Assembly (NCBI GenBank): GCA_016932255.1
Contig: JAFGDE010000014.1
Span: forward strand, 1-64,000
Direction of reading: 5' to 3'
DNA length: 64,000 nucleotides
From: Candidatus Saganbacteria bacterium
GTDB taxonomy: Bacteria; Margulisbacteria; WOR-1; O2-12-FULL-45-9
Below, piece after piece: positions 38,236 to 47,680 of the stretch; position 1 is the first letter of the stretch, and each line of letters starts with the position of its first letter. Both the position numbers and the translations under genes were made by a program. Under the pieces are notes generated by a model that saw nothing but the letters and a program-made list of their open reading frames with translations, did no database searches and was not told where the DNA came from.

Positions 38236-39486
38236 CTATAATTTCAGCAAAATGATGTTCTCAATGTGGGGGGTATGGGGGAACATGTCCAGGGGCTGGA
38301 TCCTTTTAACCTGATAGCCGGATTCCTCAAGGAGCTTGATGTCATGGGCCTGGGTCTCAGGATTACATGAGACATAAACGATCCTGTGCGGCTTGATCTG
38401 GCCGATCTTTTGCAGGGCCTTTTTGTGGACCCCGGGGCGGGGTGGGTCCAGGATAATGGTCTCGAACCTGCCTTCCAGCGACTGCAGGATATCTTCGACC
38501 CGGCCGGCGATCGAGCGGAAATTGTTGATGTTATTGAGCCTGGCATTGTCTTCGGACAATTTGGCCGCGGCTTCGTTCTCTTCCACGCCAATAACCTCTT
38601 TGGCCCGGTCGGCCAGGGACAGGCCGATGCTGCCGCTACCGGAGAAAAGGTCGAGCAGCGTTTCGCCGCCCTGCAACCCGGCGAAATCGCGCACGACCTC
38701 CAGCAGTTTTTCGGCCTGATGCGTGTTGGTCTGGAAAAATGACTGGACCGGAACCTTGAACATGATGCCGCAAAGAGACTCAATCAGATGGTCCTGGCCA
38801 AAAGATTTCTGTATCTCCCCGTAAGATCGGTCTGCCGGCGAAAGATTGATGCTCCAGGTAATGCCGGAAACAGCGTCCCGGAGCTTTTCCCAGAGATCTT
38901 CCAGTGGCAGCTCGCCTTTATCCGAGGTTAATACGTTCAGGACCATGTTATTGATATTCTTGCCTTCACGGATGACCACATGGCGCATGATGCCTTCTTT
39001 ATAATGCAGGAGTTTTTTCCAGGAGACAAAATGGCGCAGGCGGCTCAGGATCTTATTGCTGGCCTCTGACATGAGCAGGCATTGTTCTATATTGATTATA
39101 TTGAACTTGCCGTCCTTTAAACCGATCGAGTAATCAGGGCCAAAAGCGTAGTCCATGCGGTTACGGTAATAATATTCTTCCGGAGAAGGGATGATCGGCA
39201 GAGCGTCGCCAAAAAGGGATCGGACCCTGGCTTCTTTGAACTTCAATTGGGCCTGATATTTAAGCCCCTGCCAGGCGCAGCCGCCGCAGCGGCCAAAATA
39301 TTGACAGGGCGGTTCCTGCCGGTCAGGCGAGGGCTCGATCAAGCGGACCAGCCGGCTGGTCTTTTTCCGGCGGCTAACTGGCTCAAGGTCGATAAGATCG
39401 CCGGGGAAGGCGAATTTAACGAACTGGCCTCCGGCAATGCCCCGGCCTTTATCATCCAATCCTGTAACAATAAACTCTTGCGCCAT
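38236..39486 (-). CDS. 23S rRNA (uracil-5-)-methyltransferase RumA/RlmD family
   Basis: CQYFGRCGGCAWQGLKYQAQLKFKEARV; FFQTNTHQAEKL; LDLFSGSGSIGLSLA; LDPPRPG; YVSCNPETQA. Confidence 0.95.
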   Translation of the reverse strand: MAQEFIVTGLDDKGRGIAGGQFVKFAFPGDLIDLEPVSRRKKTSRLVRLIEPSPDRQEPPCQYFGRCGGCAWQGLKYQAQLKFKEARVRSLFGDALPIIPSPEEYYYRNRMDYAFGPDYSIGLKDGKFNIINIEQCLLMSEASNKILSRLRHFVSWKKLLHYKEGIMRHVVIREGKNINNMVLNVLTSDKGELPLEDLWEKLRDAVSGITWSINLSPADRSYGEIQKSFGQDHLIESLCGIMFKVPVQSFFQTNTHQAEKLLEVVRDFAGLQGGETLLDLFSGSGSIGLSLADRAKEVIGVEENEAAAKLSEDNARLNNINNFRSIAGRVEDILQSLEGRFETIILDPPRPGVHKKALQKIGQIKPHRIVYVSCNPETQAHDIKLLEESGYQVKRIQPLDMFPHTPHIENIILLKL

Positions 39487-39622
39487 AGTCTTAAGTTATA
39501 GCATATAGTATGTTATCCAGCAAATTTACCGTCATAAGCCGTAGATGAATTTTAAAATTACCTGAAATTAAACCGATGAATGGACGAAAAATCCCTGCCT
39601 TTATAACGAAAGGGGTTTTGTC

Positions 39623-40945
39623 ATGAAAGGACCGTTTGCTGCAATTAGGCGCTTGCCGCGCCAAGGCGTTCCCCGATCCTTTTTCGCGACAAGTATGAGC
39701 CGGCAGCAGCAAAGATCCGCTACCGCTTTGGGGCGCCCGGTCAGGACCCCGACCGGGCGGTTATATCTGACAACCTCAGGACGCCTGGTCGACGGCAGAA
39801 ACGGCAGAGGCAAGATCATGGTGTTTGACGACCACCTGGATTCTGCGACCATACTTTCCTCGTTCTTTGAAGCCCAGGACTATCAAGTAACACGGGCCAA
39901 TGCCGGCGAGAACAGTTTTATCGATTGCTTTGATGATTTTAAAGTTGCCTCGCCGGACATCGTCCTTATAAGCGTCAGCCGGCCGGGCAAGCAAACTGAG
40001 GCATATGCCTTGGTCAACCGGATCAAAGGGTGCGATCCAATGATCAAGGTCATTATCATGCTTAAAGATGAATTACTGCTAACCGATTATATTGAATGCC
40101 AGACAGAGCGGCTTTTTATTAAACCGCCGGTTCTGAACATCTTGCTGGAACACGTACAAAATCTATTGGAACTGCAGAAAGTTGAGAGGCAAAGGCGAAG
40201 GGTAGAGGCGATCGCCCAAGAACAAGAGCTGTTAGCTGCTTTGGGCAAGGCAGTAGCTGGAGTTGCCCATGAGGTCAACAATATGCTCTGCCAGCCGATA
40301 GCCCTCTTGGGCATTGTAAACCACCAATTGATCGATCTGAAAAATTCGTGGCAGAAAATGATAGGTTCCGCCGCTGCTCTGCCCGAAGACTTTGAGCAAA
40401 TTGAAGCACAGCTTCAGACCGTCAGCGAAAACCTTACCGGACTGATCGTCTTTATGAGAAAGGTGCTGGGATTTGTCAGGCACAATGCCGACATCGATGT
40501 TTTTTCCCCCAATAAAGCGGTGGAAGAAGCGATCTTCCACGCCAGGATCGGCCAAAGCAGGGCCTGCCAGTTTATCCGTTCCTCACTCTGCGAGACAGAG
40601 GCTTTATTGCATGGTGATAGGCAAAAAATAATGCACGCGGTCTACAATATAATAAAGAACGCTCAGGAGGCCATGCCTAAAAATGGAACGATCACGATTA
40701 CATCAGAATTTGGCGCTGAGGATAACTTTATTATCAGGATCAGTGATGATGGGCCGGGGATCCCGGAAGCCATTTTGCCCCAGATCTTTGATGATTTTTT
40801 TACGACCAAACCTGAGGGAGAAGGGACCGGATTAGGCCTGCCTATGGCTAAAACTGCCATTGAAGAAATGGGCGGGCACATCAATGTTTTTACACAGCCG
40901 GATAGAGGCACGACCTTTGAGATCTTATTACCTATATTACAATGA
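39623..40945 (+). CDS. Pseudo-receiver/histidine kinase hybrid
   Basis: REC-like domain lacking the acceptor Asp (PDIVLISVSRPG); kinase H-box GVAHEVNN, N-box NIIKNAQEAM, G boxes DDGPGIP / GTGLGLP. Confidence 0.88.
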   Translation: MKGPFAAIRRLPRQGVPRSFFATSMSRQQQRSATALGRPVRTPTGRLYLTTSGRLVDGRNGRGKIMVFDDHLDSATILSSFFEAQDYQVTRANAGENSFIDCFDDFKVASPDIVLISVSRPGKQTEAYALVNRIKGCDPMIKVIIMLKDELLLTDYIECQTERLFIKPPVLNILLEHVQNLLELQKVERQRRRVEAIAQEQELLAALGKAVAGVAHEVNNMLCQPIALLGIVNHQLIDLKNSWQKMIGSAAALPEDFEQIEAQLQTVSENLTGLIVFMRKVLGFVRHNADIDVFSPNKAVEEAIFHARIGQSRACQFIRSSLCETEALLHGDRQKIMHAVYNIIKNAQEAMPKNGTITITSEFGAEDNFIIRISDDGPGIPEAILPQIFDDFFTTKPEGEGTGLGLPMAKTAIEEMGGHINVFTQPDRGTTFEILLPILQ

Positions 40946-40955
40946 TCAGCCAGGC

Positions 40956-41435
40956 CTAGAAAAAATTCATTGCGCCAACGCTGACCAGCCACATGATGCT
41001 TGAAGCGATCACTGTGCCGATCGCCGCGCAGATAAATGTCGGGATCCAGGGTAAGCCTAACAAATAAGCGGCGATGGTCCCGGTCCAGACGCCGGTCCCT
41101 GGGAAGGGGATAGCAACGAACAGGGTCAGCCCTACCAATTCAAAATCCTGGATGATCTTGCTCTTCGAGCGTGTCCGTGTGAACAGCCAGTCAAAAAAAC
41201 GGTCAAAGACCGTGATTTTCCTCAGCCAATCAGTGGCGTATTTCAGGAAGAGCAATAAAGGGAAGACCGGCAGCAAACTGCCAAGTACGCAGAGCATTAG
41301 CGTGGGAAAGACAGGCAGTTTGAAGTAAAGCAAGGCGATCGGGACAGCGCCCCTGACCTCAATGACCGGAGTGGCCGAGATCAGGAAAATGATCAGCCCT
41401 TTAGGCAGACCGGCAAGTAGTTCGACCAGCCCCAC
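40956..41435 (-). CDS. Small multidrug export (Sm_multidrug_ex) family membrane protein
   Basis: ISATPVIEVRGAVPIALLYFKLP...VAIPFPGTGVWTGTIAAYLLGLP. Confidence 0.9.
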   Translation of the reverse strand: MGLVELLAGLPKGLIIFLISATPVIEVRGAVPIALLYFKLPVFPTLMLCVLGSLLPVFPLLLFLKYATDWLRKITVFDRFFDWLFTRTRSKSKIIQDFELVGLTLFVAIPFPGTGVWTGTIAAYLLGLPWIPTFICAAIGTVIASSIMWLVSVGAMNFF

Positions 41436-42428
41436 TTATTTCTTGAGCCAGTGCATCATGCCGCGCAGCTCGCCGCCCACTTTCTCGATCTGATGGTTCT
41501 TGTCCTTTTCGCGCAAGGCGTTGAAGTTGGCGCAGCCTTCCTTGTTCTCTTTGATCCATTCCCTGGCAAAAGCGCCGGACTGAATGCGTTTTAAAGCTTT
41601 CTGCATGCGCATCTTGGTCTTCTCGTCAATGATCTTGGGGCCAACGGTCAGGTCGCCGTACTCGGCCGTGTTGCTGATGGCTTTCCTCATGCCCAAGAGG
41701 CCCTGCTTATAGATCAAGTCAACGATCAGTTTCAGCTCATGGCAGCATTCAAAATAAGCCATCTCTGGCTGGTAACCCGCTTCGACCAGGGTCTCAAAGC
41801 CAGCCTTGATCAGAGAAGTGCAGCCGCCGCACAATACGGTCTGCTCACCGAACAGGTCGGTCTCGACCTCTTCCTTGAAGGTTGTTTCGAACACGCCCGC
41901 GCGGGTCCCGCCGATACCCTTGGCATAGGCCAGGGCGGTCTCTTTAGCAGTGCCGGAAGCGTCCTGGTGCACCGCGATCAAACAGGGTACGCCGGCGCCT
42001 TCGGTAAAGGTCGATCTGACCATATGGCCGGGCCCTTTAGGCGCAACCATGATCACATCAATGTCCTTATTCGGCTTGATCGCCTTAAAATGAATGTTAA
42101 AACCATGCGAGAACATCAGGGTCTTGCCCTTCTTCATGCTCTTTTTAATGGCTTCTTTATAAACCTTGGCTTGTAGCTCGTCCGGAATAAGGATCTGGAT
42201 GATATCGCCCCGTTTGGCGGCTTCAGCAGCGGGCATTACCTCAAAACCTGCCTCCTGGGCGTTCTTATAGTTCGGCGTGCCTTCGACTTCGGCAATGATA
42301 ACGTTAAGACCTGAGTCCTTCAGGTTCTGGGCCTGGGCCGCGCCCTGGTTGCCAAAGCCGATAACCGCGATGGTCTTTCCCTGCAAAGCACCGATATTCG
42401 CGTCCTTGTCATAATATACCTGAGCCAT
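41436..42428 (-). CDS. ilvC: Ketol-acid reductoisomerase
   Basis: [21 protein letters not shown]...[12 protein letters not shown]...[12 protein letters not shown]. Confidence 0.97.
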   Translation of the reverse strand: MAQVYYDKDANIGALQGKTIAVIGFGNQGAAQAQNLKDSGLNVIIAEVEGTPNYKNAQEAGFEVMPAAEAAKRGDIIQILIPDELQAKVYKEAIKKSMKKGKTLMFSHGFNIHFKAIKPNKDIDVIMVAPKGPGHMVRSTFTEGAGVPCLIAVHQDASGTAKETALAYAKGIGGTRAGVFETTFKEEVETDLFGEQTVLCGGCTSLIKAGFETLVEAGYQPEMAYFECCHELKLIVDLIYKQGLLGMRKAISNTAEYGDLTVGPKIIDEKTKMRMQKALKRIQSGAFAREWIKENKEGCANFNALREKDKNHQIEKVGGELRGMMHWLKK

Positions 42429-42431
42429 TTT

Positions 42432-42911
42432 CTATATTCCTCCTCTTTGTAAAGCGATCTTGCCGGTCCTGACCAGCTCCTGGATACCGAATTTTTCTAG
42501 AAGCTTCTGGACATTGTCCACTTTGTCTTTTTCCGCTGATATCTCAATGGTCAAAGAATCTTCAGCCACGTCCACGATCTTAGCTTTGAAAATATCCACT
42601 ATCTGAGTGATCTCCTGTCTGGTCTTGTCATTGGCATGCACCTTGATCAGGGCCAGTTCTCTTTCGATCAGCTTTTGCTCCGGCAGGTCAAAGATCTTTA
42701 GCGTATCGATCAGCTTATAAAGCTGCTTGGTAATCTGCTCCAGCACGATCTCGTCGCCCTCGACCACGATGGTCATGCGCGAGATGTTCGGGTTCTCGGT
42801 CGTGCCCACGGCCAGGCTCTCGATGTTGAACCCGCGGCGGCTGAACAGCCCCGAGACCCGATGCAACACGCCCGGTTTATTCTCTACAATAACTGATATT
42901 GTGTGTTTCAC
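42432..42911 (-). CDS. ilvH: Acetolactate synthase small subunit
   Basis: MKHTISVIVENKPGVLHRVSGLFSRRGFNIESLAVG. Confidence 0.97.
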   Translation of the reverse strand: MKHTISVIVENKPGVLHRVSGLFSRRGFNIESLAVGTTENPNISRMTIVVEGDEIVLEQITKQLYKLIDTLKIFDLPEQKLIERELALIKVHANDKTRQEITQIVDIFKAKIVDVAEDSLTIEISAEKDKVDNVQKLLEKFGIQELVRTGKIALQRGGI

Positions 42912-42924
42912 ATGTCACCTCTAG

Positions 42925-42962
42925 CCATTGAAACCTACGAGTAAACCTCGCGATTTCAATGG
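42925..42962. repeat. Hairpin CCATTGAAA..CGAG-TAAAC-CTCG..TTTCAATGG
   Basis: Perfect 9-bp outer arms and 4-bp inner arms, in the ilvB-ilvH intergenic gap. Confidence 0.75.
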
Positions 42963-42988
42963 AACCGCGGCATTCAGCCGCAGGCCCC
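42961..42988. repeat. 28-nt dispersed hairpin repeat, copy B: GGAACCGCGGCATTCAGCCGCAGGCCCC
   Basis: 23/28 identical to copy A at 5666-5693; GCGGC-ATTCA-GCCGC stem-loop. Confidence 0.75.
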
Positions 42989-42989
42989 A

Positions 42990-44666
42990 TCAATCTATCA
43001 ACATTTCATTAATTGCTTGCCCCGGCGGCACAAAGGGGAAGACATTCTCTTCTTCGACGATACGGCAATCGACCAGCACCGGCCGGTCCTTGATCTTCAT
43101 GGCCTGCTGGAGAACCTTTTTTGCCTCAGACTTCTTAGTCACCCGGAAAGCCGCGGCGCCAAAAGCCTCAGCCACCTTGACCAGATCAGGATTATTGTGT
43201 AGATCGGTCGAGGCGTAACGCCTTTCAAACAGCAGTTCCTGCCATTGCCGTACCATGCCGAGATAGTTATTGTTCAGCACGACGATCTTGATCGGGAGCT
43301 TATGGTTAACGGCCGTGGTCAGCTCCTGGATGTTCATCTGGATGCTGCCGTCGCCCGCGATGTCAAAGACCATTTTATCGGGAGCGCCGAACTGCGCCCC
43401 GATCGAGGCCGGGAAACCATAACCCATGGTCCCCAGACCTCCTGAGGAAACCCACATCCTGGGCTCATTGTAGGTATAGAACTGAGCGGCCCACATCTGG
43501 TTCTGGCCAACTTCAGTGCAAATGACGGCCTTGCCCTCGGTCAATTCATCGATCAGTTCCACGATATACTGCGGACGCAGCTCATGGTCGTCCTTGTATT
43601 TAAGCGGATACTTTTTCTTCCATTCCTCGATCTGCTTGAGCCAGGCATTGTGCTTGTCTTTTTCCGGCTTGACCTTTTCCAGCAGGTCTTTCAGGGTCTG
43701 TTTCGCGTCGCCGACGATCGGCACGTCGATGCGCACGTTCTTGCCGATCTCCGCCGGATCGATGTCGATATGGATATGTTTGGCCTTGGGCGCGAAGGTC
43801 GGCAGATGTCCGGTCACCCGGTCGTCAAAGCGCGCGCCCACGCAGATGAGCAGGTCGGATTCCTGCACAGCGTAATTGGCGTAAGCCGTGCCGTGCATGC
43901 CCAGCATATGCAGGGCCAGGTCATTGTCTTCGGGAAAAGCGCCCAGGCCCATCATTGTTGTGGTCACCGGAATGCGCAATTTCTCGGCGAACTCCTTGAG
44001 CTCTTTGCTGGCGCCAGACAGCACCACGCCGCCGCCCGCATAGATGACCGGCTTCTTGGCCAGACCGATCATCTTGGCAGCGGCCTTGATCTGTCTGGGA
44101 TGACCTTTAGTCGTTGGCTTGTAACCGGGCAGGCTGACTTTGTCGGGATATTTAAAATTGATCTTTTTCTTCATGGCATCGACAGCAATATCGACCACTA
44201 CAGGGCCGGGCCGGCCGGTGCTGGCAATATGGAAAGCTTCCTTGACCACTCTGGGAATGTCTTCGGCTTGCTTGACCAGATAATTGTGTTTAGTGATCGG
44301 CTGCGTAATACCGGTCACATCCGCCTCCTGGAACGAATCGCGGCCGATCTGATCGGTCGATACCTGGCCGGTGAAAGCCACGATCGGGGTCGAATCCATG
44401 TAAGCATTGGCAATGCCGGTGGTCAGGTTAGTGGCACCCGGCCCGGAAGTGGCCAGGATCACGCCGACCTTGCCGGTCACTCTGGCATAGCCGTCGGCCG
44501 CGTGGGCCGCGCCCTGCTCATGCCGGGTCAGGATATGTTTAATGGCCTTTTCGTGGTAAAGCACATCATAGATACCCAGCACTTTTCCACCGGGGTAGCC
44601 GAAAATATACTCAACGCCTTCTTTCTTTAACGATTCAATGAGCGCCTGCGCGCCGCTGAGTTCCAT
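42990..44666 (-). CDS. ilvB: Acetolactate synthase large subunit
   Basis: YIFGYPGGKVLGIYDVL...RHEQGAAHAADGYARVTGKVGV...GDGSIQMNIQELTTA. Confidence 0.97.
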   Translation of the reverse strand: MELSGAQALIESLKKEGVEYIFGYPGGKVLGIYDVLYHEKAIKHILTRHEQGAAHAADGYARVTGKVGVILATSGPGATNLTTGIANAYMDSTPIVAFTGQVSTDQIGRDSFQEADVTGITQPITKHNYLVKQAEDIPRVVKEAFHIASTGRPGPVVVDIAVDAMKKKINFKYPDKVSLPGYKPTTKGHPRQIKAAAKMIGLAKKPVIYAGGGVVLSGASKELKEFAEKLRIPVTTTMMGLGAFPEDNDLALHMLGMHGTAYANYAVQESDLLICVGARFDDRVTGHLPTFAPKAKHIHIDIDPAEIGKNVRIDVPIVGDAKQTLKDLLEKVKPEKDKHNAWLKQIEEWKKKYPLKYKDDHELRPQYIVELIDELTEGKAVICTEVGQNQMWAAQFYTYNEPRMWVSSGGLGTMGYGFPASIGAQFGAPDKMVFDIAGDGSIQMNIQELTTAVNHKLPIKIVVLNNNYLGMVRQWQELLFERRYASTDLHNNPDLVKVAEAFGAAAFRVTKKSEAKKVLQQAMKIKDRPVLVDCRIVEEENVFPFVPPGQAINEMLID

Positions 44667-44752
44667 AGTCCGTGAATTTTAACATATTAAACCAGTTGGG
44701 TCAAAGTGAAATAGAAGTTGATATTTTATGATAATCATAAGGAGAAAACCCG

Positions 44753-45391
44753 ATGATACAGGTTTCCAGGACAACTCTGAATAATTTACCTGGCCAAAGC
44801 AGGGCAAAACAGGGGCTGGCAGCGCTGATCCGTGAACAACTTGCCCAAAAAGGACTGGGCTGGTTTGTCTGTTCCCCTAACCGCGGTCTCCCGGCCACTT
44901 TATCAGGTTTGGGCGGGATCGAAATAGCGACCAGCGAGATCTGTGACGGATCGTTCCAGGGAGTTTGTTTGATCCGCGAACTGGCCAATAAGATCATCGA
45001 GGTCTTCTATGCGGCCAACCGAGATAGAATAGCGCAGTTGACCGATAATCTAGCCCTGGCTCTTGGCGAGCTCCTGAAGAACGCGGCCATTCACGGCAAT
45101 GATCGCAAACCAAAAAAGAAGGTCATGGTTCTTTTCCGGCAGGCCGGCCAGGGTTTTATCATTAATGTGCTTGATGAAGGTAGGCGGCCGCTTTTCTTGC
45201 TAAGTAGATCCTGGGAAACGCACGAACTGGCGGCCTGGTTCCGGTTGAACTATAGCGGCCAAAACTGCGGCTTGCTCAGCATCGAACAGGGATTCGGGCC
45301 GCAAAACCTTTCAGCGTCAAAGATCTATGACGCTTCAGGCCGCAGGCTCGGAACATCCATCAGCCTGTTAGTAAAAGTCCTACGCCCTTAA
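44753..45391 (+). CDS. HATPase_c_2-like (RsbW/anti-sigma-type) ATP-binding protein
   Basis: [45 protein letters not shown]. Confidence 0.75.
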   Translation: MIQVSRTTLNNLPGQSRAKQGLAALIREQLAQKGLGWFVCSPNRGLPATLSGLGGIEIATSEICDGSFQGVCLIRELANKIIEVFYAANRDRIAQLTDNLALALGELLKNAAIHGNDRKPKKKVMVLFRQAGQGFIINVLDEGRRPLFLLSRSWETHELAAWFRLNYSGQNCGLLSIEQGFGPQNLSASKIYDASGRRLGTSISLLVKVLRP

Positions 45392-47035
45392 GACCGCTCC
45401 GGTATTGGCCGAGGTAACCATCTCCTGGTAGCGCCTCAACCAGCCTGTTTCTATCTTTGGCTTGCGCGGTTTCCACTGGGCCAGCCGCAGGTTGATCTCA
45501 TCGCGCGACAGCTTAAGGTCGATCTTCCTTTTAGGAATATCTATCTCAATGATATCGCCGTTCTTAACGATCGCGATCGGTCCGCCTTCTGCTGCCTCAG
45601 GTGATATATGGCCGATGCAGGCGCCGCGGGTGCCTCCGGAAAACCTGCCGTCAGTGATCAGGGCAACTGATTCGCCCAGACCCATGCCGGCAATTGCCGC
45701 GGTCGGCGAGAGCATCTCCCGCATGCCAGGTCCGCCTTTAGGACCTTCGTAGCGCACGACCACAACATGCCCGGCCTTGACCTTTCGGTCCATGATAGCT
45801 TTCATGGCTGTTTCTTCCGACTCAAAAACGATCGCCTTGCCTTTGAACTTCATGCACTTGGTCGAAACCGCGCTTTGTTTGACCACGCAGCCGTTGGGCG
45901 CCAGGTTACCTTTGAGAATGGCCAGGCCGCCTTCCTTATGATAGGGCTTGTTGAGCGGCCGGATGATATTGTTGTCGCAGACACGGCCGGCGGCTGCCAG
46001 GGCTTTAACTGTCTTGCCGCTGACGGTCGGGTTGTTCTTTAGCCTGCTTTGCAGCACGTGGAGCGCGGCCTGCACCCCGCCGGCCCAGTCAAAGTCTTCC
46101 ATGAAATCTTCGCCGCCCGGCCGCAGGTTGGTGATATGCGGCGTTCTTTTGCTGATCTCGTCGAACAGATCAAGTTTGATGTCGACCCCGGCGGCATGTG
46201 CGATCGCCGGGATATGCAGGACCGTATTGGTCGAGCCGCCCAGCGCGTTGTCCATCAGGATGGCGTTGTAGATCGCATTGGCATTCATGATCTTTCTGGC
46301 CGTGATATTCTTCTTGACCAGTTCGACCGCGCGCTCGCCTGATTCAAAGGCCAGGCGTTTTTTCTTGGCGGAAACGGCCAGGGCTGTGCCGCAGCCGGGG
46401 AGTGACATGCCCATGGCCTCGGTCACGCAGGCCATAGTATTGGCGGTATAAAGTCCCTGACAGGCGCCGGCGCCTGGACAGGCCTCCATTTCCAGACAAC
46501 CCAGCTCCTGGGCCGTGATCTTGCCAGAGCGATGCGAAGCGATCGCTTCAAAAGTGTCGCGCACCAGGGAGCGCCGGATCATGTTATGCCGGCCGGCCAT
46601 CATCGGGCCTGCGGTCACCACGATCGTCGGGATATCCAACCGGCCAGCGGCCATGAGCATGCCGGGCGTAATCTTATCACAGGCGGTCAACAACACCAGG
46701 CCGTCCAGGGCGTGGGCTTGAGCAATAGATTCCACGCAGTCAGCGATTAACTCACGGGAAGGCAGAGAATAATGCATGCCCAGATGGCCCATGGCCACTC
46801 CATCGCAGATCGCCGGGATACCGAACTCAAAAGCCTGGCCCCCGCCGCTAAAAATGCCGTTGGCAATGGCTGCGGCCAGCGGCTGCATATCAACGTGTCC
46901 CGGGACCAGGTTGGTATAGGAATTGGCAATGCCGATAAAGGGTTTACGCATACCTTTTTCTGTCATACCCGTGCCAAAAAGCAAGGCGCGGTTCGGAACC
47001 CTTTCCAAGCCTTTTTTTACCCGGTCTGATCTCAT
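45380..47035 (-). CDS. ilvD: Dihydroxy-acid dehydratase
   Basis: [16 protein letters not shown]...[18 protein letters not shown]...[12 protein letters not shown]...[19 protein letters not shown]. Confidence 0.97.
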   Translation of the reverse strand: MRSDRVKKGLERVPNRALLFGTGMTEKGMRKPFIGIANSYTNLVPGHVDMQPLAAAIANGIFSGGGQAFEFGIPAICDGVAMGHLGMHYSLPSRELIADCVESIAQAHALDGLVLLTACDKITPGMLMAAGRLDIPTIVVTAGPMMAGRHNMIRRSLVRDTFEAIASHRSGKITAQELGCLEMEACPGAGACQGLYTANTMACVTEAMGMSLPGCGTALAVSAKKKRLAFESGERAVELVKKNITARKIMNANAIYNAILMDNALGGSTNTVLHIPAIAHAAGVDIKLDLFDEISKRTPHITNLRPGGEDFMEDFDWAGGVQAALHVLQSRLKNNPTVSGKTVKALAAAGRVCDNNIIRPLNKPYHKEGGLAILKGNLAPNGCVVKQSAVSTKCMKFKGKAIVFESEETAMKAIMDRKVKAGHVVVVRYEGPKGGPGMREMLSPTAAIAGMGLGESVALITDGRFSGGTRGACIGHISPEAAEGGPIAIVKNGDIIEIDIPKRKIDLKLSRDEINLRLAQWKPRKPKIETGWLRRYQEMVTSANTGAVLRA

Positions 47036-47256
47036 TGTTCTGCCTCCTTCAATACCTGGGCGATCCATTTCAGCGCGCCGCGAGCCGGTTCAATGCCTTC
47101 CCGCACTTGCGGTTTCTTGGCTTTTTCGCCCAGGGTCAGCAAATAGGCGACCTTGCCGGCGCGTGTCTTGATGTTGGCGAACTTGGCCTGCTTGAGCAGG
47201 TCCTCGCTCAGGAACGGAACAATGCCGTAGGCGCCGATACCGTGCACATCGATCAT
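47032..47256 (-). CDS. Hypothetical protein, translationally overlapped with ilvD
   Basis: 74 aa, [34 protein letters not shown]...; 4-nt overlap with ilvD. Confidence 0.65.
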   Translation of the reverse strand: MIDVHGIGAYGIVPFLSEDLLKQAKFANIKTRAGKVAYLLTLGEKAKKPQVREGIEPARGALKWIAQVLKEAEQ

Positions 47257-47588
47257 TATTGCGCCCCCGGCGGCAGCAGGGTGACCAAATCCTCTGTCCT
47301 GGCATGCTCAAAAAAATAATTAAGCAGTTCCTTGAACTTAGCCAGGTCCGCGTCTTTGCCCTGTTTTTCATCGATAAATATCTTTTTCTCGTGATTGTCG
47401 TACTTGTAGACATCAAGTGCGTACGTTTTGCTCGATTGATAGATCAGCACCCAGTGGCCGTCATCAATGCCCAGGGCCATCTTGCTGCCATTGGGCAGTG
47501 TCAGTTCCTCGTTCTTCAATGCCACCGTGCCAACGAAGTGCTGGTCCAGGAAATTGATATTATCCAAACTGGTCATTACACGTGTCAT
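47256..47588 (-). CDS. Hypothetical protein upstream of the ilvD operon
   Basis: 110 aa, coupled to the next ORF at 47256. Confidence 0.65.
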   Translation of the reverse strand: MTRVMTSLDNINFLDQHFVGTVALKNEELTLPNGSKMALGIDDGHWVLIYQSSKTYALDVYKYDNHEKKIFIDEKQGKDADLAKFKELLNYFFEHARTEDLVTLLPPGAQ

Positions 47589-47642
47589 GTTCAGGCAATA
47601 TTATAATGCAACTGCGCCAAAAGCACAAATGACCAGGGCTTC

Positions 47643-47671
47643 TTGCCTCGCTGCTGACCGCGTGCTATAAT
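47643..47671 (+). promoter_or_regulatory. TTGCCT-17-TATAAT, -10 ends 9 nt before the aroC ATG
   Basis: Direct inspection. Confidence 0.65.
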
Positions 47672-47680
47672 CGCCTCGAC

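Noticed and set aside
39501-39622. c-di-GMP (GEMM) riboswitch upstream of the pseudo-receiver kinase
   Set aside because: No conserved GEMM core could be recognised.
43584-44630. 348-aa plus-strand ORF
   Set aside because: Antisense to ilvB; composition is that of a complementary-strand shadow ORF.
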